A stretch of DNA of 36,832 nt from positions 1-36,832 of IMG/VR virus record IMGVR_UViG_3300037070_003409, one strand, 5' to 3'. Under the pieces are notes generated by a model. It was not told the origin of the DNA and ran no database searches. It worked only from the letters and a program-made list of their open reading frames with translations. This document shows positions 1 through 5,732 of this stretch, piece after piece. The stretch comes from a virus. The first letter of the stretch is position 1, and the number at the start of each line of letters is the position of its first letter. The position numbers were made by a program, and so were the translations under genes.

Positions 1-170
1 GAGACGGCATCGTGGCGGAGAAAAAGTACCCGCGGGAATATAAAGGTCTCGTTGTCAATCGGCGGTCGATTCTTGACACAAAAGCGGTCGAACAGAATTT
101 TGATGACATGTTAGCGACGAAAAAGGAACAGGCTGGAACAGGGTTAGTACAGGGGCCGGAACAGGGTTGA
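1..170 (+). CDS. 3' end of the SF3 helicase gene (continues from 36832)
   Basis: This is the C-terminal tail of the superfamily-3 helicase whose main part starts at 35407. Codons in phase with position 3 read through the shared terminal repeat and on to a TGA at 168-170. The last residues beyond the repeat are QAGTGLVQGPEQG. Joining 35407-36832 with 130-170 gives 489 codons including the stop, so a 488-residue protein. The tail itself is encoded by GGAACAGG-type repeats, so this coding sequence doubles as part of a repeat cluster. The frame is certain. Whether the repeats have a protein function is unknown. Confidence 0.88.
   Translation, partial: DGIVAEKKYPREYKGLVVNRRSILDTKAVEQNFDDMLATKKEQAGTGLVQGPEQG
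4..129. repeat. Terminal direct repeat (left copy); overlap closing the genome
   Basis: Bases 4-129 are identical to bases 36707-36832, while the three bases before each copy differ. The copies lie inside the helicase reading frame, which runs across the junction without a break. This is what a circular or circularly permuted genome looks like when its assembly overlaps itself, with one redundant copy of 126 bases. A true short direct terminal repeat of the virion DNA is possible, but a 126-base overlap inside a coding frame favours an assembly overlap. Confidence 0.9.
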
Positions 171-310
171 AACCTAGTAGGTACAGTACTTTATATAGGT
201 ACTGGGGTATATTATTATATTATATTAGAGAAGGGGGGGGGTAAAGAGAGAGAGTATATTATATAGGCTTAAATGGGCCGGAACACTGTTCTCCCCTGTA
301 CCCCTGTTCC
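125..310. repeat. Cluster of GGAACAGG direct and inverted repeats
   Basis: GGAACAGG(G) occurs at 125-132, 135-143 and 158-166. GTACAGGGG lies at 147-155. GGGCCGGAACA occurs at 153-163 and again at 275-285. The inverse forms follow: GAACA-C-TGTTC is a dyad at 281-291, and CCCCTGTACCCCTGTTCC spans 293-310. The arrangement resembles iterons or operator half-sites flanking an AT-rich stretch. It follows the helicase gene and precedes the first gene of the next block. Origin of replication or multi-site operator are the two readings I consider; neither is proven. Confidence 0.7.
184..272. other. AT-rich tract with G9 run, candidate unwinding region or promoter
   Basis: Between the direct and inverted repeat groups lies an almost pure A/T stretch around 190-228 (runs of TATATTAT), a run of nine G at 233-241, an AG run, and a second TATATTATATAG block at 254-265. 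TAGGTAC is present twice near 178-202. Several hexamers could act as -10 boxes, but no good -35 partner is placed correctly. An unwinding element of an origin or a phage-specific promoter region are both plausible. Bases 171-365 carry no convincing gene. Confidence 0.4.
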
Positions 311-365
311 AAATTCGGCGTGCGATCATACTAAGTATGTGTTTTTCACTTTTTGGAGGCAGAAA

Positions 366-638
366 ATGGGCGAAGTTAAGAAATGGCGAGTTGTGTCTTA
401 TGATATTGGTGCGAAAGTTTTGACCACTACGCGAGACAATGGGCGCTATGAAGATTTTTTTTATTCTGACGACAAGGGCAACGTCGAAGCATACAAACAT
501 TTCGGAGATCATGATTATGATTCCGGTACGACGGTATCCGACGTTCCTGGGATAGGTCTGGCCCAATTAATAAACGCAGCAATAATGTTTCATCACGGAA
601 TGGGCTACACCCCCGGACCCGCAAGGATTCGACTCTAA
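366..638 (+). CDS. Small hypothetical early protein, 90 aa
   Basis: I do not recognise this family. The start at 366 is chosen because GGAGG at 355-359 sits six bases upstream. An upstream in-frame ATG at 273 would run through the repeat cluster and has no ribosome site. The protein starts MGEVKKWRVVSYDIGAKV, has an acidic middle (YEDFFYSDDKGN), and ends in a hydrophobic helix followed by a basic tip. It is the first gene after the repeat cluster and is followed by an intrinsic terminator at 702-735, so it looks like its own short transcript. It could be a regulator acting on the nearby repeats, but nothing in the sequence shows DNA binding. Confidence 0.65.
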   Translation: MGEVKKWRVVSYDIGAKVLTTTRDNGRYEDFFYSDDKGNVEAYKHFGDHDYDSGTTVSDVPGIGLAQLINAAIMFHHGMGYTPGPARIRL

Positions 639-701
639 AGTTTGAATGGACCGGGCCGATAGGTCCGGTGTTGACCATAGGGTAAAACTCCTTGAGACGA
701 A

Positions 702-735
702 CCTCGCGAGCTTTAAGTGGCTGGCGGGGTTTTTT
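702..735 (+). terminator. Intrinsic terminator after the 366-638 gene
   Basis: CCTCGC at 702-707 pairs with GCGGGG at 724-729 (one G-T pair). Inside it AGC at 709-711 pairs with GCT at 720-722. Six T residues follow at 730-735. The hairpin plus T run has the form of a rho-independent terminator for the rightward early transcript. Confidence 0.7.
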
Positions 736-871
736 CTTGCCTGCCTGCGGTAGCCTAAGACGGTACGGCATAACCCGCTGTATCCAGTGGGTCTATTCGT
801 GAGCAACAATCCCCATTAAGTAAATCGCAAAAAGCCCGAAGAGTCTGTATCACCACAAGGAGATACACTTT
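736..871. other. Intergenic leader with a hairpin at 773-792
   Basis: This stretch lies between the terminator and the lipoprotein gene. ACCCGCTG at 773-780 and CAGTGGGT at 785-792 form an eight-pair stem (one G-T) with a TATC loop, without a following T run. A strong ribosome site, AAGGAG, is at 858-863 just before the start at 872. I find no convincing -35/-10 pair, no tRNA T-loop and no small ORF with a ribosome site. A structured leader or small RNA cannot be excluded. Confidence 0.4.
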
Positions 872-1615
872 ATGAAGGCATGCCCATATTGTAAGTCCCA
901 AAACAAAAGTGCGGTTCCCGTAAAGGTCGGAGCTTGGCACTGGATCAGGTGTCTTGGCTGTAAGCACTGGCTGATGCTCTTGGTTCTACTTACCATAACC
1001 GTTGGTTGCGGTACGGCGCCAGGTTCTGAGACAGCCCCCGTCGAGGAGTCGAGTGACCCGGCTACAGAAGAGGCCCCTAGGATCGCAAAAACGACCGTGG
1101 ACGCGTTAGCGGTCACGGACGAGGCCTCGCTACCCCCCTGTGACCGAAACGGCCTCCTGGTGTATATTCTTGACGTTAAAGAGTTTCGCGTGTGTGATGG
1201 TAAGGATTGGGTGGCGATCAATATACAAGGCCCTAAGGGCGACAAGGGTGAGGACGGCGTGGCACAAACTGTAACGACTGTGGCGGAGACACCCCCTGCG
1301 AGTGTGTGGGTTGACGCCATGACGGGCAAGTGGTGGCTTCATTCGGGCGACGGGCCGTATGTGACCGCATCCTGCACAGGGGCCTACCGGGCTGCGACCT
1401 ATGCCGAGATAAAGGCGGCGGTAGCTCACGGGCTTGTTGCAGGATTTAAGGCCAAAGGGTATGCCACTGATGCTTACTGGTACACGACGTGGCCCGACCA
1501 GCCTGGGCCTGACATGGTGCTTTATAACGCGCCGTTCAATGACCCCTATGCTTGGACTACGGCCGAGGTGGCTGCGCTTAGGACGGCGACCCGCGGAAAG
1601 CTGTGTGTGAAATAA
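872..1615 (+). CDS. Lipoprotein with N-terminal zinc knuckle and collagen-like segment
   Basis: The 247-residue protein starts after AAGGAG at a good spacing. It opens with two cysteine pairs (CPYC at 4-7 and CLGC at 27-30). A hydrophobic stretch follows (MLLVLLTITVGC, residues 35-46) that ends in a lipobox-like cysteine, Cys46, then an Ala/Glu/Pro/Thr linker. Around 120-128 there are three Gly-X-Y triplets (GPKGDKGED). The C-terminal 100 residues are rich in Trp and Tyr. The short cysteine-rich region before a lipoprotein signal is odd: a shorter start at 974 would give an ordinary lipoprotein. Its function is unknown. A surface role such as superinfection exclusion or adhesion is inference from the signal alone. 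Confidence 0.7.
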   Translation: MKACPYCKSQNKSAVPVKVGAWHWIRCLGCKHWLMLLVLLTITVGCGTAPGSETAPVEESSDPATEEAPRIAKTTVDALAVTDEASLPPCDRNGLLVYILDVKEFRVCDGKDWVAINIQGPKGDKGEDGVAQTVTTVAETPPASVWVDAMTGKWWLHSGDGPYVTASCTGAYRAATYAEIKAAVAHGLVAGFKAKGYATDAYWYTTWPDQPGPDMVLYNAPFNDPYAWTTAEVAALRTATRGKLCVK

Positions 1616-1827
1616 TGTGGAACCCAGAGCACCTTGATAAGGTCATGCCGGTTGTGCACTTTAGAAAGTGTAAGAAGTGCAGCTGCGGTGCGGTGGATGT
1701 GCAGGCTCGGGAGGCTGTGAAGCTTGAGGGGGTTGTGTATTACAACTGCCCTCGGTGTATGAGTACGCGGGCGTTGCGCGAGGCGGAGACGTATGTCGGA
1801 CCACTGGTGCGTGGAGAAATACCTTGA
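1615..1827 (+). CDS. Small zinc-ribbon protein, 70 aa
   Basis: The ATG at 1615 overlaps the preceding stop by one base (TAATG), so translation is probably coupled to the lipoprotein gene. The protein has a CKKCSCGAVD motif near residue 19 and NCPRCMSTR near residue 45, the two halves of a likely four-cysteine zinc ribbon separated by a beta-hairpin. Such small ribbons are common in phages and mostly have no assigned role. The start codon at 1603 is possible but lacks a separate ribosome site. I cannot assign a function. Confidence 0.65.
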   Translation: MWNPEHLDKVMPVVHFRKCKKCSCGAVDVQAREAVKLEGVVYYNCPRCMSTRALREAETYVGPLVRGEIP

Positions 1828-1853
1828 CGGTTTTGTTGATTAGCGAGGATAAT
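1824..1853 (+). promoter_or_regulatory. Candidate sigma70 promoter for the terminase/structural block
   Basis: TTGACG at 1824-1829 and GATAAT at 1848-1853 are separated by 18 bases. Each box matches the sigma70 consensus at five of six positions. It lies 50 bases before the terminase small subunit candidate, and the -35 box overlaps the stop codon of the zinc-ribbon gene. The next gene has a weak ribosome site (AGGGGA at 1889-1894). Not tested. Confidence 0.5.
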
Positions 1854-1906
1854 GAGAGCAAAGCGTTATGAAATTGTTATGCTGATTTCAGGGGAAATTT
1901 CACCGA

Positions 1907-2293
1907 ATGGCGAACCCTAAAGCCATACCCCCCAAAGAACACTACTTTAAACCCGGCGTGAGCCCCAACCCAGGGGGAAAACCACGCCTCAAAATAACCA
2001 AAAACCGACTCCAAAAGATCATAGATAGTTGCATGGCGATGACCAAAGAAGAGCTCATTGCTGTAGCCTCTGACCCGAAAGCCTCGATGATTGAGCTAAT
2101 GGTTGCGGCGGCGGCAGCTAAGTGCGTCGAGTCTGGGGACTGGAGCAAGTTCGAGTTACCCCTCCAGCGCCACATGGGCAAGGTCGCCGACGAGCTCGTG
2201 ATGCCTCAACCCATGGTGATCAAGCGTCCCTCGGGGGAACAAATCGAGCTGACGACCACAGCAGCACTTGAAGAGGGGGAGGAAAATGAGTAG
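1907..2293 (+). CDS. Probable terminase small subunit (DUF5681-like N-terminus)
   Basis: This 128-residue protein carries the FKPGVSPNPGGKP motif near residue 14. That resembles the KPGxSGNPxGRP signature of the DUF5681 N-terminal region found in many phage small-terminase-type proteins. A helical middle follows (residues 30-75, with LQKIIDSCMAMTKEELIAV), and the C-terminus is acidic. In a terminase the small subunit would recognise the packaging site and load the large subunit. The large subunit gene is at 5725, separated by accessory genes, which is less usual. Family recognition is moderate and rests on the N-terminal motif plus position. A general DNA-binding protein is the alternative. 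Confidence 0.55.
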   Translation: MANPKAIPPKEHYFKPGVSPNPGGKPRLKITKNRLQKIIDSCMAMTKEELIAVASDPKASMIELMVAAAAAKCVESGDWSKFELPLQRHMGKVADELVMPQPMVIKRPSGEQIELTTTAALEEGEENE

Positions 2294-2558
2294 TCTGGCG
2301 CTACTAACCACCTCTGTTGTGAGACTAACTTCGATGAAAAAGCTCTTTTTCGCTATTGCTCTTATCATGAACTCGTGCCAGCACGACTGTCCTCCGCCCG
2401 AGACTGTTCAGGTCCCCACACCACCTGTGTGCGAGGCTGACAAGGCTCAGATGACTGAGGTGTCTAAGTTGAAAGACGAGCTTGCTGCAGCCAAGGCCGA
2501 GCTTGCTCTCGCTAAGTCCGCCCCCAAGCCTGCACCAGCCAAGGCTGGTAAGAAGTGA
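2286..2558 (+). CDS. Small lipoprotein with helical Lys/Ala tail, 90 aa
   Basis: The start at 2286 follows GGGGGAGG closely and overlaps the previous gene by eight bases. An in-frame ATG at 2334 would begin the protein directly at MKKLFFAIALIMNSC, a typical lipoprotein signal with a cysteine at residue 31 of the longer form. After the cysteine come a Pro-rich stretch, a coiled-coil segment with heptad-like Leu/Ala spacing (VSKLKDELAAAKAELALAKS) and an Ala/Pro/Lys-rich end. Exported lipoproteins of this size in phages include outer-membrane spanins (Rz1 type). It lies far from the lysis block, however, so that role is only a guess. Confidence 0.6.
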   Translation: MSSLALLTTSVVRLTSMKKLFFAIALIMNSCQHDCPPPETVQVPTPPVCEADKAQMTEVSKLKDELAAAKAELALAKSAPKPAPAKAGKK

Positions 2559-2647
2559 ACCAAGCCGCTAAACTTATCCGAGAGATTGTCGAGAAGATGC
2601 TTGACAAAATCGAGAGCCTTCATCCGATGACTCCTGAGGAGGACTAA
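2555..2647 (+). CDS. Very small helical protein, 30 aa
   Basis: A GTG at 2555 overlaps the previous stop (GTGA), and the ORF ends in TAATG, overlapping the next start. The peptide (IREIVEKMLDKIESLHPM) is amphipathic and Glu/Lys rich. Tight coupling on both sides and protein-like composition support it, but there is no homology I recognise. It could simply be a translational coupler. Confidence 0.45.
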   Translation: MNQAAKLIREIVEKMLDKIESLHPMTPEED

Positions 2648-3114
2648 TGGGCGTTTCTAGTAATGTCTACACCGTCACGGCGGTGCCAACACTCGACACC
2701 AACGCGTATGCGGCAAACGACCGTGTCGGCTCAATCATGACGTTCACGCCGAATATCGGTATCACCGCACCTGAGTTTACTATCCAGTCCATCGCGCTGA
2801 TTGACGGTGCAAAGCAGAGCATTGAGGCTGATGTGTTGTTCTTCAATGCGAGTCCTACAGTCGCCTCTGCGGACAACGCGGCGATCGACATCTCAGATGC
2901 CGAGATGGCAGCGAAGTTTGTTGGAAGCACCACAATCTATGCTTCTGACTACAAGGCGCTGGCGAACAACTCGGCAGCGACTGTCCGCAACGTCGGGCTC
3001 TCTCTCAAGACTACGGCAAGTAACAGCTTCTACGCAGTACTTGTGACCCGCGGAGCTCCGACCTATGCAGTGGATAGCTTGAAGTTTGTCGTCACTGTTG
3101 TTGCGGACTTTTAA
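2647..3114 (+). CDS. Virion-type beta-rich protein, 155 aa
   Basis: This protein has no charged patches typical of enzymes and is rich in Ala, Ser, Thr, Val and Asn. Its pattern (TLDTNAYAANDRVGSIMTF near the start, then VLFFNASPTVASADNAAIDI, ending APTYAVDSLKFVVTVVADF) is one I associate with small structural proteins found in many phage genomes. Those are often called hypothetical or tail/decoration proteins. It starts on the preceding stop (TAATG) after GAGGAGG at 2636-2642. The next gene, a LamG-type protein, begins at 3114 on its stop codon. The pair may form a surface module of the virion. The virion role is moderate; the exact position is unknown. Confidence 0.6.
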   Translation: MGVSSNVYTVTAVPTLDTNAYAANDRVGSIMTFTPNIGITAPEFTIQSIALIDGAKQSIEADVLFFNASPTVASADNAAIDISDAEMAAKFVGSTTIYASDYKALANNSAATVRNVGLSLKTTASNSFYAVLVTRGAPTYAVDSLKFVVTVVADF

Positions 3115-3869
3115 TGAAACGTAAAAGGATGAGTAGTGGCGGAAGGCCCTCGGTCTTAGACGGGCTTTATGCTTATTGGTTGCTCGATGAAGTGTCGGGG
3201 ACACGCAAGGAGCTCCTTCGCGGCTTCAACATGACCGACAACGGCTCGACTACATCGTCGACTACAGTTGTGAACGGCAACCAAGCGCGCTCGTGCCTGT
3301 TCTCTTCTGGCGGCACGATGTTCCTAAGTCATGACCGTACCGGTATTGGCGACATCTCGCCCGCCAACAAGGCGTTTAGTGTCTCGGCGTGGTACCAGCT
3401 GAGTGCTGCAAGCGGTATCTTGATTATTACTGGTATTTCCGCGGCATCAAATATCGAGTGGCGTCTCTATTGGGCTGCGGGTGGCTCGCAAGATGCTAAC
3501 GTCTTCTTGCTCAGTAATGATGGCTCGTCGACACACTTTGCACTCACCAATACCTCGACAGGTGGAGCGGGATCGACGCCGACAAACACCTGGATTCATA
3601 CTGTTGGGACATGGGACCCTGCGGCTAACGTCATCAAGTGCTATGTTAATGGTGTGGCTGGCACACCAGGTACTAAAGCGGTCAACGCGGGATTTCAAGG
3701 CACAGCGCAGTTTGGTATTGGCGGCGGGGTAGACAGTGGTGGCTCGCAGAGCGCGACGTTCAACGGCAAGGTGTCTAACGTTGGCTATTGGACTAAAGTC
3801 CTAACGCCGGCTGAAGTGCAGTACATTTACAACAAAAATAGAACGTGGCCTTTTTCAACTCCAATGTAG
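3114..3869 (+). CDS. LamG/concanavalin-like jelly-roll protein
   Basis: The 251-residue protein fits the laminin-G-like (concanavalin A-like) fold. It has an opening YAYWLLDEVSGT segment near residue 19, FSVSAWYQLS near 87, WIHTVGTWD near 162, the IKCYVNGVAGTPG strand pair near 174, and the closing FNGKVSNVGYWTKVLTPAEV near 217. Such domains bind carbohydrates or proteins, and in phages they occur on receptor-binding or decorating proteins. The start overlaps the stop of the preceding virion-type gene (TAATG), so the two are probably co-translated. No signal peptide is visible. It is probably exposed on the virion and binds a host glycan; that role is inference from the fold. Confidence 0.75.
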   Translation: MKRKRMSSGGRPSVLDGLYAYWLLDEVSGTRKELLRGFNMTDNGSTTSSTTVVNGNQARSCLFSSGGTMFLSHDRTGIGDISPANKAFSVSAWYQLSAASGILIITGISAASNIEWRLYWAAGGSQDANVFLLSNDGSSTHFALTNTSTGGAGSTPTNTWIHTVGTWDPAANVIKCYVNGVAGTPGTKAVNAGFQGTAQFGIGGGVDSGGSQSATFNGKVSNVGYWTKVLTPAEVQYIYNKNRTWPFSTPM

Positions 3870-3878
3870 GGAATGCCT

Positions 3879-4070
3879 ATGAGCCTCATCGAATTTGATG
3901 GTGTCGACGGACTGAAAGTTTCGCTTGTTTTGTCGTATATTGAAGGGGTAAAACAGGTATCACTAGAAGCCGCTAAAGTTGACGTTATCGTGCAAGATAA
4001 AGCGTACCGCGTTGCGGGAGCGTACGTTGACATTAAGGCTCAGATTGAGAGTGCTCTGAGTCAAGATTAG
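3879..4070 (+). CDS. Small hypothetical protein, 63 aa
   Basis: The ATG at 3879 is chosen because AGGGA at 3868-3872 lies six bases upstream; an ATG at 3873 is too close. The protein begins MSLIEFDGVDGLKVSLVL and is beta-rich with alternating hydrophobic residues, ending in a helix. Its last 30 bases are the first part of a 43-base tandem duplication that also copies the stop codon and the spacer after it. Function unknown. Confidence 0.55.
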   Translation: MSLIEFDGVDGLKVSLVLSYIEGVKQVSLEAAKVDVIVQDKAYRVAGAYVDIKAQIESALSQD

Positions 4071-4125
4071 TTTTCATTTTGTTCAGATTGAGAGCGCTCT
4101 GAGTCAGGATTAGTTTTCATTTTGT
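4040..4125 (+). repeat. Tandem duplication, 2 x 43 bases
   Basis: Bases 4040-4082 and 4083-4125 are the same 43-base unit (TCAGATTGAGAG... to TTTTGT) with two substitutions. The unit covers the last codons and stop of the 3879 gene plus the T-rich spacer. The copy lies downstream of the stop and does not alter either neighbouring protein. It looks like a recent replication-slippage duplication. Confidence 0.9.
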
Positions 4126-4137
4126 TAGGAACTTGTT

Positions 4138-4458
4138 ATGCCACTTCTCGCTTACGACGACTTCGTCAAGGCTCGCGCCAATATGTGGGCCCATCAGGAG
4201 TCGTTCCCCAACCTTTACGTCATCATCGCCGATCAATTTGTATTCAACTTAGCCGCTGAAGCCTGCGGCCCGATGTATCCAGGGCTCAATATCCCGGAGC
4301 CTTGGGTTGCACTGCACATGTCGCATGGGTGTATGCAGAAACTCGTGTCGGGTGTGCTGACGTACGAGGAGTGTGTTGAGCACATTAAGCTTGAGGCTAG
4401 TGATCCGCCGACGTTGCCTAAAGAGTTTGAGGAGTTGATGGAGGATTTCCATGTCTAA
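4138..4458 (+). CDS. Hypothetical protein, 106 aa
   Basis: AGGA at 4127-4130 lies seven bases before the ATG. The protein is acidic and helical with several aromatic clusters (YDDFVKARANMWAHQESFPN, WVALHMSHGCMQKL) and ends in a Glu-rich tail. I recognise no domain. It is followed by a 58-residue ORF overlapping it by eight bases and then by the sugar synthase gene, so all three are probably translated from one message. A regulatory or adaptor role cannot be told from the sequence. Confidence 0.6.
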   Translation: MPLLAYDDFVKARANMWAHQESFPNLYVIIADQFVFNLAAEACGPMYPGLNIPEPWVALHMSHGCMQKLVSGVLTYEECVEHIKLEASDPPTLPKEFEELMEDFHV

Positions 4459-4627
4459 ACCATACGCTGCGCACCGCGAAGAGACCAACTTTGAGCTCTT
4501 TGTCGAGGGCTTGTGTGTAAAGTACGGGGTTGCGAAGCCCGTAGCCGGAGAACGTGTGATGGAAGCTCTCGAAAAGATTCGCGACCTTCTTGAGAAGATG
4601 GATGACATTATCGAGGAACGGCAATGA
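4451..4627 (+). CDS. Small helical protein, 58 aa
   Basis: This ORF begins inside the end of the 4138 gene and ends by sharing ATGA with the start of the sugar synthase gene at 4624. The sequence (MSKPYAAHREETNFELF... then VMEALEKIRDLLEKMDDII) ends in a long amphipathic helix. The tight coupling on both sides and protein-like composition argue that it is real. Function unknown. Confidence 0.6.
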   Translation: MSKPYAAHREETNFELFVEGLCVKYGVAKPVAGERVMEALEKIRDLLEKMDDIIEERQ

Positions 4628-5565
4628 CCTACATCATCGCCGAGGTTGGCTCGAATTTCTCCACCTTCCAAGACTGCTCTCAGTCCATAACAACCGCCAA
4701 GCACTGTGGTGCTGACGCGGTAAAATTCCAGTACTTCACGCAAGAGAAACTCTACGGCTACTCCCATCAAACCGCACCACTCCCGGGCGAGCTGCCATTT
4801 GAGTGGATACCTGCATTATCAGAGAAAGCAAAAGCCGTTGGTATAGACTTCATCATCAGCGTATTTGACCTCGATGACATCGTCCTACTCGCTCCATACG
4901 TGGACGCCTTCAAGATAGCGTCGTGCGAATTTATGTATTTCGACTTGTATGCTGCTATCAAAGAGACGGGAAAGAAAATCATCGCCAGCTGCGGCGCGCA
5001 TACATATTATGAAGTGGAGACGGTGCTAAAAATCGAAGACGGCAGATATGCGCCAGACACCTTAATGTACTGCTGCGTGGAGTATCCATCGACACACCAT
5101 GATTTACGACACATTGAGAAGCTCTCTGTTTTGGCTCCAGGTACTACTATTGGCTACTCTGATCATTCAACAGATGTTTTTGCTGCACCGTGTGCTGCAG
5201 TCAGATACGGAGCAACCGTTATCGAAAAACATTTCAGACTCGATCACATTGTTGGTACGGCAGACTATGGTCATAGTCTTAACCCTATGGATTTTCAGCT
5301 CATGGTTAAAGCCATACGCGGACTCACTCTCGACATGCACGCTTTCCAAAACGATGCTGTTTTAAAGTATAAGCGCAGAATCAAAGCCATTGCCCCAATC
5401 GTCGTGGGCGAGCCGCTTGAGTTCCACGTAAACATCGGCTTCGTGCGGTCTAAAGAGAATGACACGCAAGGGGCGAGCTATTTGGCGCTACCGAAGCTTA
5501 ATGGGCAGCGGGCGAAGAGGGTCTATAGGCCAGGTGATCCCATCAATCCCGTGGATTATCAGTGA
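4624..5565 (+). CDS. neuB-like: NeuB/SpsE-type nonulosonic acid synthase
   Basis: Members of this family condense phosphoenolpyruvate with a six-carbon 2-acetamido sugar to make a nine-carbon acid (sialic, legionaminic or pseudaminic). The TIM-barrel signatures are clear: IAEVGSNF at 5-12, AVKFQYF at 32-38, GYSDHS at 177-182 and ATVIEKHF at 197-204. The two metal-binding histidines fall at His181 and His203, followed by the SLNP motif at 218-221. Residues 247-313 form a short SAF/antifreeze-like domain (AIAPIVVGEPL, then RAKRVYRPGDPI). At 313 residues it is somewhat shorter than the usual 340-350. It overlaps the preceding stop by four bases. It lies far from the other sugar genes at 23508-28160. 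Which of the three acids it makes cannot be told here. Confidence 0.9.
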   Translation: MTYIIAEVGSNFSTFQDCSQSITTAKHCGADAVKFQYFTQEKLYGYSHQTAPLPGELPFEWIPALSEKAKAVGIDFIISVFDLDDIVLLAPYVDAFKIASCEFMYFDLYAAIKETGKKIIASCGAHTYYEVETVLKIEDGRYAPDTLMYCCVEYPSTHHDLRHIEKLSVLAPGTTIGYSDHSTDVFAAPCAAVRYGATVIEKHFRLDHIVGTADYGHSLNPMDFQLMVKAIRGLTLDMHAFQNDAVLKYKRRIKAIAPIVVGEPLEFHVNIGFVRSKENDTQGASYLALPKLNGQRAKRVYRPGDPINPVDYQ

Positions 5566-5732
5566 GCCTTCTTGAGCCGATCCTTACTGCGCACAAGCGC
5601 GAGTGCGGTCGGTTCTATATCCGAGGCAAAGTCACGTCGCAGTACGTCTACGGAGTGTGTTCTAAGTGCGGCAACGTCCTAGAGATGTATAAAAAGGCCA
5701 TTTATGCAGTAAAGGTGCATAAAGTTGAATGA
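5562..5732 (+). CDS. Small zinc-ribbon-like protein, 56 aa
   Basis: A GTG at 5562 overlaps the stop of the NeuB-like gene (GTGA), and the ORF ends eight bases into the terminase start. The protein contains a CGRFYIRGKVTSQY segment and then VCSKCGNVLEMYKK, so it has three cysteines that could form half of a zinc ribbon. Beyond the cysteines nothing identifies it. It is a likely coupled small gene in the packaging operon. Confidence 0.5.
   Translation: MSLLEPILTAHKRECGRFYIRGKVTSQYVYGVCSKCGNVLEMYKKAIYAVKVHKVE

Noticed and set aside
233-241. Run of nine G as a possible phase-variation tract
   Set aside because: It lies in noncoding AT-rich sequence, outside any reading frame I accept, so slippage would not switch a protein. 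It might influence a promoter, but nothing else supports that.
736-871. Possible tRNA or small RNA in the intergenic leader
   Set aside because: Only one eight-pair hairpin is visible; there is no T-loop GTTCGA-type sequence, no acceptor pairing and no CCA, so a tRNA is not supported.
850-1329. Minus-strand ORF of 159 aa
   Set aside because: It is opposite the lipoprotein gene, whose ribosome site and signal sequence are convincing. The minus reading is Ser/Thr/Ala-rich without a motif.
4249-4770. Minus-strand ORF of 173 aa
   Set aside because: It lies opposite the 4138, 4451 and NeuB-like genes, which have overlapping starts and clear family motifs. The minus reading has no ribosome site or recognisable domain.
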